Assembly (NCBI GenBank): GCA_014529385.2
Contig: CM043946.1
Location: forward strand, 37,334,058-37,398,057
Length of the DNA: 64,000 nt
Direction of reading: 5' to 3'
Source of the DNA: Adiantum capillus-veneris
Lineage: Eukaryota; Streptophyta; Polypodiopsida; Polypodiales; Pteridaceae
Shown: positions 53,667 through 62,786 of the stretch, one piece after another
How positions within the stretch are numbered: the stretch's first letter is position 1
Layout: each line of letters starts with the position of its first letter
Translations under genes and position numbers: made by a program
Notes under the pieces: generated by a model
Told to the model about the DNA's origin: nothing
The model's database searches: none
The model's input: the letters and a program-made list of their open reading frames with translations, nothing else

Positions 53667-53938
53667 ATTTGCGGGGGGTGCACTACCCCTCCAACATCTC
53701 TATCGTGCTGTGCAGGGAACGCTCCCAAGGCTGTAGGTTGTGGGAGGGCTATATAAGCCTAGGCTCAACTCCAATCAAGATTTACAGAGAGACTTACTTA
53801 AAACAAAGAGCGTTACAATTTATAGAAGGCTTCTTCTAATTTTAATTTAAACATAAGCTTTACAAATGTTATCTAGAAGCATTGAAAAAAAAACTACATG
53901 TAGCCATCCACGCCGGCGTGGATGGCTACAGGTAGTTT
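52980..53938. repeat. Series of six palindromes between divergent genes
   Basis: Half-site consensus TAGCCATCCACGCC followed by its complement. Copies: 52980-53015, 53054-53087, 53146-53181, 53263-53299, 53383-53410 and 53891-53938. The last is a 48-bp palindrome with a single mismatched pair (core 53901-53928 perfect). Copies 1-3, nearest the methyltransferase-like pseudogene, are more degenerate. Spacing is about 75-120 bp for the first five. Centres carry CGCCGGCG or CGTCGGCG, the only CpG-rich spots in the neighbourhood. Confidence 0.9.
53584..53664. repeat. (CT)n microsatellite among the palindromes
   Basis: About 40 uninterrupted CT repeats between palindromes five and six. Confidence 0.95.
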
Positions 53939-54120
53939 GCAAATGTACCTGGCAGGAGGTTTTCGGGCCGAGGTAGACTCCCTTCTCCCTTGTCTGAGCT
54001 TGGTTCGAGTTGCTCCCGAGTCTCAAGATTCAAGAACGGTGAGGCAGTAGAGGTTTTCAATGAAAGGCTTCGCAAGAAAGGGCTACCTTGAACGGGCTAC
54101 GCAAGAAATCTTCAAAGGGC

Positions 54121-54260
54121 ACAGGCAAGAAGGAAAGAAAGCACAGGAGAGTTGGAGAGGCAATAGCACAGGCAAGAAGGCAAGAAAGCGCTGGAGATTT
54201 GTTGAGGCAATAGCACAGGCAAGAAGGCAAGAAAGCGCAGGAGATTTGCCAAGGATGTTG
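54121..54260. repeat. Three-copy 47-bp tandem repeat
   Basis: Anchors ACAGGCAAGAAGG at 54121, 54168 and 54215; rest of unit AAGAAAGCGC and GGAGATTTG-like. Confidence 0.85.
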
Positions 54261-55098
54261 CGCAGAAAATGCAGAGAGAGATGCCTGTGAGATAGGCGAG
54301 TAGTTAGATGCATTAAAAAATATTATTAAGCACTTGATAGCGTTAAAATAATACAGTCGGGCCCTTTTCACATAACATAATGAAACGGACTGTTCAAGAT
54401 TTTCTAGCTTTAATTCTTTTTGAGAATCTAGATCCGTTTTGGAGTTCTCAGCATGTAATTTTTCACAAATTACCATGCAAAAAGGGTAGTTATATCTTTT
54501 AAATAAAATGAAATTCATCTCCAAAGCTTATGTAACATACCTAAATTCTATTTTTTTATCATTTTGTATTGATAGACAATCAGTCTTCTTATGAAAAACT
54601 ACAATTTGTTTTGCCACTCAAGAAAATTTAATCTCGCAACCAACGGTACTTTGGGAATTTTGGAAAACTTGAAGGGCATTTTAGGAATTTTTGACAAAAT
54701 ATTCAGGCTTTTTCAGGGAATTCCCACAAACTAGAGGGGTAAATTTGCAAATTTTCCTTTTATTAACTAAGAGAAGCCATGAACTAACACACCCCCGTCC
54801 TTTAAACCTAAGCTATTGTCGCATTCTCTGTCCATCGATCTCCCATAGTACTGTGGTATAGCTCTGTCCATCGATCTCCCATAGTATTGTGGCCTCTCTA
54901 ACAAACTCAATATGCAACCACTCTTTTCAGCACGCAAAAACTTGTCTTATAATTTAATAAACCAAAAACACTCAACAGTGTGTAAACACCCTTAACTTCG
55001 GCATGGGATATTGTGCATGGGACATTTAACTGGGTAGGTGAAGCTTGAAAAATCATTATTATGCTCGATTGACTGAAAATCGTAAAACTCAAAGAACT

Positions 55099-55224
55099 AA
55101 AAGCAGGCTCGTTTTTTCAGTGTTTTGAAAATTAAAAGTAGGCTCATTTTTTTAGTGTTTTTAAAACTAAAATACGTTCCTTTTTTAGTGTTTTTAAACC
55201 TAAAAGCAAGCTCGTTTTTTAAGC
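55099..55224. repeat. Four-copy ~40-bp tandem repeat
   Basis: Units of GCAGGCTCGTTTTTTCAGTG type recur with growing divergence; upstream (54829-54893) a shorter CTGTCCATCGATCTCCCATA doublet occurs. Both lie in the leader region of the transposase remnant. Confidence 0.75.
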
Positions 55225-55491
55225 ACTTTATATTTCATGTTGTGACTATATTATATAGTGAGTTGTTTTATAAGATAGTAATTGTTGTTCATGGGAACAA
55301 GAACGTGCAATATTCCTGGAGGCTTGTGGTTATGGATAGAATTTTAAGGATATCAATCTATTCTATTTGGACCTTCTGTATCAATCAGAACCATGCCACT
55401 GCTCTTTGATATTCTTACCTTCTGCTAAACACACTATTAACCCATGGGGGGATGCATTACAGTTTTTGGTCCAGCGTGTGGATAGAAGCTA

Positions 55492-58400
55492 GTGCTTATA
55501 TTTGATACCATAATTTATTCTTTGAAAGTTGCTTCTTTGCAAGAACATTTTGAACTTCGTGATGCTAATTTTTGTCTTCATCCACTAACATTATCTGGAC
55601 CGCAAGTCAAGGTAGAAGCTACTCTATCATTAGATGGTGATAAAACTTTTATGCTTGATCATGAACAAGACCAGTTCTACAAGGTGGATATGAGAACTGA
55701 GGATCATATTGATGGTGGCATTGGTAGAGTTTCTCAAGACATGAAAGACAAGAAAGTACCTCTCTCTGAGATCAATGTGAGTGTCATTGACATGATTAAG
55801 TGCATGCCATTGCAAAGCAATTTATATATTGCCCTCCCTCAAGCCAAGAAAGTGGTCTGTACTGATGAGCTCCTAGCTCATTATGATGGGTATATTGCTT
55901 TTGAGTTACCACCATCTAGTAATTCTTCAGGTATGACTGGTATGGAGCAAAGACATGATAGTCACATGTGGACAGAGTATGTCACTTGTAGCAGTGATAA
56001 TTTTAATGGCATTATCAGATTTAGTAGATGCTCTGAGCATTTGCTCTGCATCAACATTGGTTGTCCATTTTATTTGCGCTCAAATATGTTCAATGAGTCT
56101 CAATGGCGAGGTCTGCTTGTTAAATCTAGTCCTAAAGGATTGATCTCTTCTTAGTATGGCACACTGATATGCACTCATTGTGGACAAACTCCCGAATGTG
56201 TATCTACATGTCCTGTAGTTATTTACTATTGTTTGCCTAGAGATAAGAATAATTGTACTAGGTGTGCTTTGCACCTTGGAGAACATAATCATCCATGTGC
56301 AGAAGGGAGGAGTCGAATGGTGGAAAGTCACATAGATGAAATGTTGGTTGATCGAGCAAGTCGAGACCCTTTGGTGATTGCGAAACAATTGGAGCGGACC
56401 ACCACTAATGATATTATCATGGAAAAGCTTATTGGAGTAGGTTCAACTGCAAGTGCTATGATTGAAGATTTGGAATTTGCTGAATTCCTTGACAGTATGA
56501 CTCCCCTGTCAAATAAAAGGAGAGTGGAACAAAGTTTGGAGTTTGCAAAAAGATCAAAGAATATCCCTTCAAAAGGTCTTGAGGCAGTGCTTGACTTGAA
56601 ACGCAAGTCCAGATATCCTTTTATCCTTAGTATCCTTTTCCCAGGCCAATTGGGTGATAAAGTACAACCTCATGTATTTAAAATGTCAATTAAGGGACCA
56701 GGCAGTGGAGTTGATTTGGTGAATCGCATGCGTCCTGGAGGTAATTTGGAGAAAATGTGGGTGCACTTTGATCATGTTCACCGTGTTTAAGGATGGCCGA
56801 CTATGTCAGCGCATGTCTATGACCCTTATGTACGAGAGCTACTCACCATTGCAACTGCTGAGTTTAGCATGGAAAATATATATGCTCAGATTGAATTTTG
56901 GAAGGTGCTAAACAATGTGGTTAAGCAACAGGGTTTTGATAAGCCAAAGTTTAGGGGATTTATGGCAGATGAAGCCAATGCCAATTGGATTGCTGTGCAT
57001 ACTTATTATTTTGGACAAGCAAAGAAGTCTACTCTAAACAAAGAGAGATCATGTTTGTTTCATTGGGAGCAAAGTATGGTTCGACATACTGTCAAGTTCA
57101 ACATACAAGTGGAGAACTGCACCTACAGAGAATGCGGCTGAGCATTGTAAGGGAGAGCTTACAAGATTTTGGAAAACAGGAATGGCCATTGAAGGGGAGA
57201 TTGCTTCATTGGAGACATGGTTAGCTTGATGGGATGTACGAGTGCCTCATTGGGGGGAAAGATTTGTATCACAAGATGTTGCAGATATCTTTGTCCCTAA
57301 CACAAACTTGTTTGAGTCAAAACATGCTAGTATGCGTGCCTCGGTTGGTTACAAGGATCACATAAGTTTGTATGAGGCAGCATGTGCAGATATGGCTTTA
57401 GCTGTGCTTCAAAGTGTGAAATATAATGCCTATTTGAAAGGTGTTGGGAGCTCCACCGGTCCTGGCATTAAAGATTTGGCAGATCGCTTCATGACCCGAC
57501 CTTCATCTACTTCCGCGGCAGCTGGAAAGAAACTAGTTGACCTCACACATTCTTCAATGCATGAAATGGGTGTCAATAGTCCTGAAATGAATAGAAATAT
57601 ACTCCAAGAAAAGAGTATTAGAAAAAAGAGGCCAATTTTTGTTGATGCAAATATTATCTGTTAGGAGGATAGCCATAGGCCAGAGTATGTTACAATGACA
57701 ACTTCAATTGGTGGGCTTCAGCACAAAAAAACAGCTTCAAAAGATGTCCCATATCCCGAAGTAAATGAAGCAAAGTCAGTTTGGGCAATAAGGAGAACAG
57801 AACCTCGGCGAAAGATGACTTGTTTCCGTGTGGTGTCAAAAGATGGAGATCGATGTGGGCGGTTCATTAATGCCTGTTCAACGGATGCCAAAATAGGGGT
57901 GCCAGCTCTTTGTTTTTGGGGTCGTAAGAAGTATCCTCCATCTGGTTCACAATTGGGAGGCCTGGTGGAAGGGTTCATTTGGTTTTGTAACTCCAATAAC
58001 ATGCACACCTGGAAGGTTCACAACATAGTCGAAGGGCCACCAGGTCCAGCTCCCAGTGTTTGGGTGGTTGCAGAGGGCACAAATTTGCAACCTCAAGAGG
58101 TAATTCAACTGCAAGCCAATGGTTTTATTTTGCAAGCAGGAGTTACATCAGCATCAAGAATGCATGAAACAGTTCCATTGAACCAAAGAGTTGCTAGCAG
58201 CATGCGTCCCAAATTTAGAGATGGAAAGATTGTGAAATGGAGATCACGATTAACAAAGGAGTTTCATGGCAAGATTGAAGTGGGTAGAAACATGGCAGCA
58301 GAGTTGGTGCGAGAGCTCATTGTGGTTTGCAATGAAACACATGTTTTCTATGTTAATATTGTGGGGTCAAGTGCAAAGGGAGTGACATACTTTGTGACAA

Positions 58401-58609
58401 TGTCAGATTTTTCTAGATGTACTTGCGAGGATTTTCAAACTCGGGAACGCAAGCACCTTGTGTATATGGCATGTAAGCACATTTACTTCATATTTCTGCA
58501 AGTACTTGGCCTTGACCCTCATGCTCATGAGTTCATGCATCAGGCGGCTTTAACAAAATTGGAGTTAGTCCAAGCACATGGAGGTTCATGGGTGCTGATG
58601 CAGCCTTAA
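55492..58609 (+). pseudogene. Mutator-like transposase with zinc-finger and SWIM domains, decayed
   Basis: A long frame reads through about 1030 residues with four stops (TAG 56152, TAA 56788, TGA near 57227, TAG 57662) and one frameshift near 57110. A FLYWCH/WRKY-GCM-like finger is suggested by CTRCALHLGEHNHP (about 56255-56300). The transposase core shows FRGFMADEANANWIAVHTYY (Asp of the DDE set) and SCLFHWEQSM (the CxxH-type motif after it). A later VFYVNIVGSSAKGVTYFV and FSRCTCEDFQTRERKH ... YMACKHIYF form a SWIM finger (CxC...CxH), common at MULE C-termini. Ends PHAHEFMHQAALTKLE...WVLMQP with a normal stop. Such proteins cut element termini. It is transcribed away from the methyltransferase-like pseudogene. 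The first catalytic Asp was not pinned down. Confidence 0.72.
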
Positions 58610-59353
58610 AGGCTTGTGGACCTTGCTATGGATTTATAGAAGTAGTTTTTTTGGTGATATGTGCTTATGGCTATTAACTTTTGCCCCAAATATTCTACTG
58701 TGGCAGTATTTTTTTTGTTGCAGTGTCCATTTTGATTTGTAGATGCAATACACCTTCTTGGTTAATTTCAATGTTGATGGAAGGTTTTTGGCATGTGTTA
58801 GAGATAGAACAATTTAAAGTTATTTTTATAGGTTAAGAAACTAAGTAGGGAGTACTTCTAACCAGCAAAAATCCAAGATATTGTGGTGTGTGGTCGACTC
58901 TGTCTTCCTGACCAAGCCAAGTGTACCTCTCTCTCTCATCCGGCACCTCCTTATATTGCCATCAAGCAGTTACAACCATAACATTTTTTACCACACTAGG
59001 TGGCCGGCCTCTACCTACACAATCACACACCACAATATATATACAACTAATATATTGCACAAGGATATAAAAATTTTTTGTAAGTTTTGCAAATTTTATG
59101 GTTTGCGTAATTTTGTATTGCAAGGATATGAAAAAAAGGTTTGCGGATTGAGTAGTTTTGTATTACAAGGATATCAAAAAAAAGTTTATGGTTTGCGTAA
59201 TTTTGTATTACAACTAATATATTGCACAAGGATATCAAAAAAAAGTTTATGGTTCGGGTAATTTTGTATTACAACTAATATATTGCACAAGGATATCAAA
59301 AAAAATTGTTAGTTTTGATCGGTTTATGGTTTTCTCGCTTTTATTGGCTCGCC
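58610..59353. repeat. Right end of composite element with subterminal tandem repeat
   Basis: 59040-59310 contains four to five units built on TTTGTATTACAAGGATATC and TATGGTTTGCGTAA, some with ACTAATATATTGCAC. The unit block lies just inside the GGCTCGCC terminus, a place where transposase-binding repeats often occur. 58610-59040 is AT-rich non-coding. Confidence 0.7.
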
Positions 59354-59600
59354 CTTGCTCTCCAAAGAATGATCTTCATATTGTAGCATTTGACATTTAT
59401 ACCTAGGTTTTTTTAAGAAGTGACCGGCTCCCAAATGTGCATAAAAAGATTAGGCTCACAAATACAAGCTAGAAATCTCATAGAGCCCGTAGATACAAGA
59501 AAGGTACATATACACATGTGTATATACGTCAATGGAAGCACAATGCATGTCCTTGATGCTTGTCCGTCAATAGGAGGTTTGCCCCAGGAGGGGGCCACGT
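59354..59600. repeat. R1 copy 2, right part
   Basis: Matches 13045-13275 of copy 1 (GCTCTCCAAAGAATGATCTT onward) and stops matching after the GAGGGGGCCAC segment. Confidence 0.88.
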
Positions 59601-60009
59601 GGCTACCCTTCCCTTGCAACCTCAACACAGTTAGTAGGTCCTCTTTTTTTTGATATGGGAGTGGTCCTCTCTCCCACCTGTCCATGGGGAGGCAAAGGAG
59701 GCTAGTTCTATTTGCGATTTGTTTCTCGCACCCTGCTCATGGGTTCTATTGTGGGTGGAAAGCATTGGAAGCCCAATGGGGTGGCAGAAAGTGGGGCACA
59801 TGGATGGGGCATGGCTCCCCTTATCATCATGTAGTCTTCATCTATTGGTGACAACCAAGCTTCACTTATCTGGTGCTTGGTGTGGCAGTATTCAGACTTC
59901 ATATTTTTGGTGGATGACTCCTAAGCATCCAATGATGGAGTGCTCAGACCCGCCCCCTTCGTGGTTTAGCCTGATGGTATGTTCTTTCATTATGCTTTTG
60001 CAACTCAAT
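59600..60009. other. Unassigned interval
   Basis: A plus-strand frame of about 218 residues begins here (59650) but has no motifs, and its second half is antisense to copia pol. Minus-strand text (YCHTKHQISEAWLSP) is not recognisable. Possibly older copia or unrelated repeat. Confidence 0.35.
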
Positions 60010-60565
60010 TCCTATCTGGATAGGATACACCTTGTGACAGGAGGTATGCTCTTTATGGAGACCATGCAAGATATTTTGGGTTGTATTACCAAGGGTGACT
60101 CCCTGATCAGCCTTGTTTGTTGTATCTTGCTTCCATGTAGTGATGTTGAATTCTTGGGAGTAATTGTTTTGTCAACCAACTCCCATGTTTGGTTGCAATG
60201 TAATGGGTCCATCTTCACTTGCATGCTCTTCATCCATTCTTCTTTGGATTTGCATTGCATAGACTCTTTGTATGATTTCGGCTCTCTAGAATTTGAGACC
60301 AAGTGATGGTTGAAGGAAGGAACGAACCTTTTTAGAGGTCTAATTTCTCTTGTAGATCTTTAGGGCATAGGTTGAGGCTCCTCATTTGGTTGATTTTGTT
60401 GCACGTCGTCACCATTTTCACTTCTTGAGTCTTCACCATCCTCAAGTTCCATGTACTCATCACTTGTATCTTTTTTTTGTTTTCTTTCCAAGTAATACTT
60501 GTACATAGTTTGTTCGTTGAAAATTACATCCCTACTTCTAAAGATTTTACCATCCTCAGGATTCC
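60010..60565 (-). pseudogene. Antisense copia pol fragment (IN-RT linker)
   Basis: Minus-strand reading gives DGKIFRSRDVIFNEQTMY, YMELEDGEDSRSENGDD, RFVPSFNHHLVSN and CNQTWELVDK, the same linker as the copia element at 38330-38640 but without the latter's ~60-bp loss. It degenerates below about 60100. The CACTA terminus interrupts it at GGAATCC/CACTA, so the 5' part of this pol would be on the far side of the CACTA element, outside the window. Confidence 0.8.
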
Positions 60566-61200
60566 CACTACAAGAGGTTATGTGCTCTTGTGACGCTCTT
60601 AGCGACGGAAATACACTGGGTTTTTATAACCCCCGGCGTCGCTATAAGCGTCGCTAAAAGCGTCGCTACGAGAGCGTCGCTATATGCGTCGCTATAGGCG
60701 TCGCTATAGACGTCGCTATATAGCGACGCTCATAGCGACGCCTATAGCGACGCTTATAGCGACGCTCCCACAGAAGAGTATAGCGACGCATATAGCGACG
60801 CTACAGAGCCATAAATAGCGACGCATATAGCGACGCCTGAGAGAATATTTTTTTGGTGGCAGGGCATTGAATGCCTGCCACCCATCAACCATATTGTACT
60901 TGATTCACTTTTTAAAAAAAGTGCAAAGGTAAATAATAGACCCAAAATAGTCACCCACAAGACGCATTGTTTGCAAAATTGACAATTGTACACATCATAG
61001 ACAAACTGAATTGATTGGCAAATGTAATAATGACAATTGTACAACATCATAGGCATAAAGAATTGATTGGCAAAAGGAATTGCGGTGACAAATGTAATAA
61101 TATACATGGTTCAAAAAGACGTATAAAATCCGTCTCATGATACATAAGCTATGAGAAACCCTAAACTAATGCTATCTAGCTACGGCTAAACTGACGTCGT

Positions 61201-62514
61201 CTAATCAGACGTCTCATCGCGTCCAAGCGGCGTATCTGTCGGATTCTGCAAAAAAAGACAATAAGACAGTTTTCAGTAAGTATAAACATATAACGACATT
61301 TATAAAACAATACAAAAAATAAAAAAGAGTAAACCCTAATACTAACCATGCCGCTGCGAGAACTGAGAATGTCCATCAGGGCGTTTAAGCCCTTCCTGCC
61401 TGCGTACTCGCGCTCGTACGGTGTGGGATCACGTCCTGTCATCGACCACTGTCAAAACATACAAAGATTTCATTATGTTAGAACTAAAAAACTCATAAAC
61501 CCTAAACTATCGAACATGCATAAAGAGCAATGTGAAAAGACTTACAAAATCGGCCTCAAATGATGCCCATCCACCGCTCCCCAAGTGGTGCGAGCTCCCT
61601 GCCTCTACTCGCGCTCTGGCTGCATCCTTTTGTTGCTTCCACTTGTCGGGATTCTCGCGCGCTGCTTTCTTCGCATTCTTCCAATCTTCTTTGGCCAGCC
61701 AATCTGGCCTATTCCACCCATTCTTGATTGCTTTTTGCACTTCGGAACGCTTGTGTTTGCAGTATTCGCGCATTCGAATCTTCATCAGGTCTTCATTGAA
61801 GCGCTGATCCCGTGTTGGAACGGGAAACTCATCATGAAGTATGCTGATGACTCTGTTTTTTAAATCACTTGGTACTTCACTCCATTTGTTTAGTATATAG
61901 TGTCTAAACAGCTGAGAGCAAAGACCACGCATGCGCGAGATCACCTTCTTGCCGTCATCATCCATGATGATGCCGCCGCTGATGTCGACAGAGTAAGGCA
62001 AGCCCTCTGGCCGGTGACGCGTGAACCTAGGTGTCCCGGCAGGGGTCTCTAGCGGCGTGTCGATGGGGGTACGGACGTCAGGTGTCTCCACCGGCGTCTG
62101 GGCCCCGAAGCGAGGAGTGTCGAGTGGGGTGGCTCCTGGCGGAGTAGGTAGAGGTGTGTAGCTTCTAGGAACAGTCAGCCGTGCAAAACCTGGCGTAGAC
62201 GGCGATGCTGTGGCTGGTGTGGGGGCGGGCAAAGAAGGGGAGGGTAAAGAGCCTCGTCAAACACGAGGCGGTGTGGAGGCATCGGTGGCGGAATCCCCAC
62301 AACAACCGCCACCGCCACCACTAGAGCGCCGGTGTCTAGAAGAGTGTGACGCTCGTCTCGTCGACGCCGAAGCTTCGGAGCGCGCCGAATGCTCCGAAAG
62401 AGAGGGAGATGCGGATGGTGTAGGAACGCGCGATGATGCGCCAGAGCGATGACGCTCCACGTACCACTGTCTCTGCTGCGGTGACAAAGAAGAAAGAAAC
62501 TCCTCATCATCCAT
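61201..62514 (-). pseudogene. TNPA-like CACTA protein, copy 2 (nearly full length)
   Basis: Exon 1 (62514-61546) opens MDDEEFLSSLSPQQRQWYVE, has a Ser/Arg-rich and Pro/Thr-rich N-terminal half, a TGA at 62257-62259 (copy 1 has CGA there), and then the block missing from copy 1: ISRMRGLCSQLFRHYILNKW, SDLKNRVISILHDEFPVPTR, MREYCKHKRSEVQKAIKNGW and DKWKQQKDAARARVEAGSSH, typical of the plant Ptta/En/Spm transposase (Transposase_24) family. Donor TTTT/GTAAGT. Exon 2 (61448-61347) WSMTGRDPTPYEREYAGRKG; exon 3 (61245-61201) NPTDTPLGRDETSD then TAG. Likely binds the subterminal motifs, by analogy with TNPA. One nonsense codon disables this copy. Confidence 0.82.
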
Positions 62515-62786
62515 ACCTGCATTAAACACACGAATATTTAAACTTAATATTGAATGAATAGAGTAGACAATGACGCAAAGACCATTAAATACAATGACGT
62601 AATGACGCATATAAATACAATGACGCAATGAATCGAGTGGTAGAAGAGGCAAGTCGAAAACTCAGAATTTTCAATCAAAAGATGTGAGCGCGAGTAGAAA
62701 AGAGCGTTATACACCATGGAAGGTACTTAGAGAGCCAGAGCTTTTACAACACGGAGCAAAATTGTTCAAATACAATATTTGTGGCT

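Larger units (their letters stand above)
48161..59353. mobile_element. ~11.2-kb composite element: ParB/methyltransferase-like gene, palindrome array, Mutator-like transposase
   Basis: R1 copy 2 breaks off after CTCTCCACC (48160) and resumes at CTTGCTCTCCAAAG (59354), so this segment is an insertion relative to copy 1. Near-terminal GGCGAGC at 48176 and its complement GCTCGCC ending at 59353 give a short, imperfect inverted terminus with further CGAG/CCGA echoes inward. A clear target duplication was not found. Contents are a minus-strand methyltransferase-like pseudogene (49019-52920), palindromes (52980-53938), small tandem repeats, and a plus-strand transposase remnant (55492-58609). The presence of a Mutator-like transposase makes a MULE the best guess. 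Confidence 0.6.

Noticed and set aside
52980-53938. CRISPR array as an explanation for the regularly spaced palindromes
   Set aside because: Plant nuclear context, degenerate units, variable spacers and no associated genes; the units are inverted repeats in a divergent intergenic region.
59650-60306. Plus-strand 218-residue open frame
   Set aside because: No motifs, and its latter part is antisense to a recognisable copia pol fragment.
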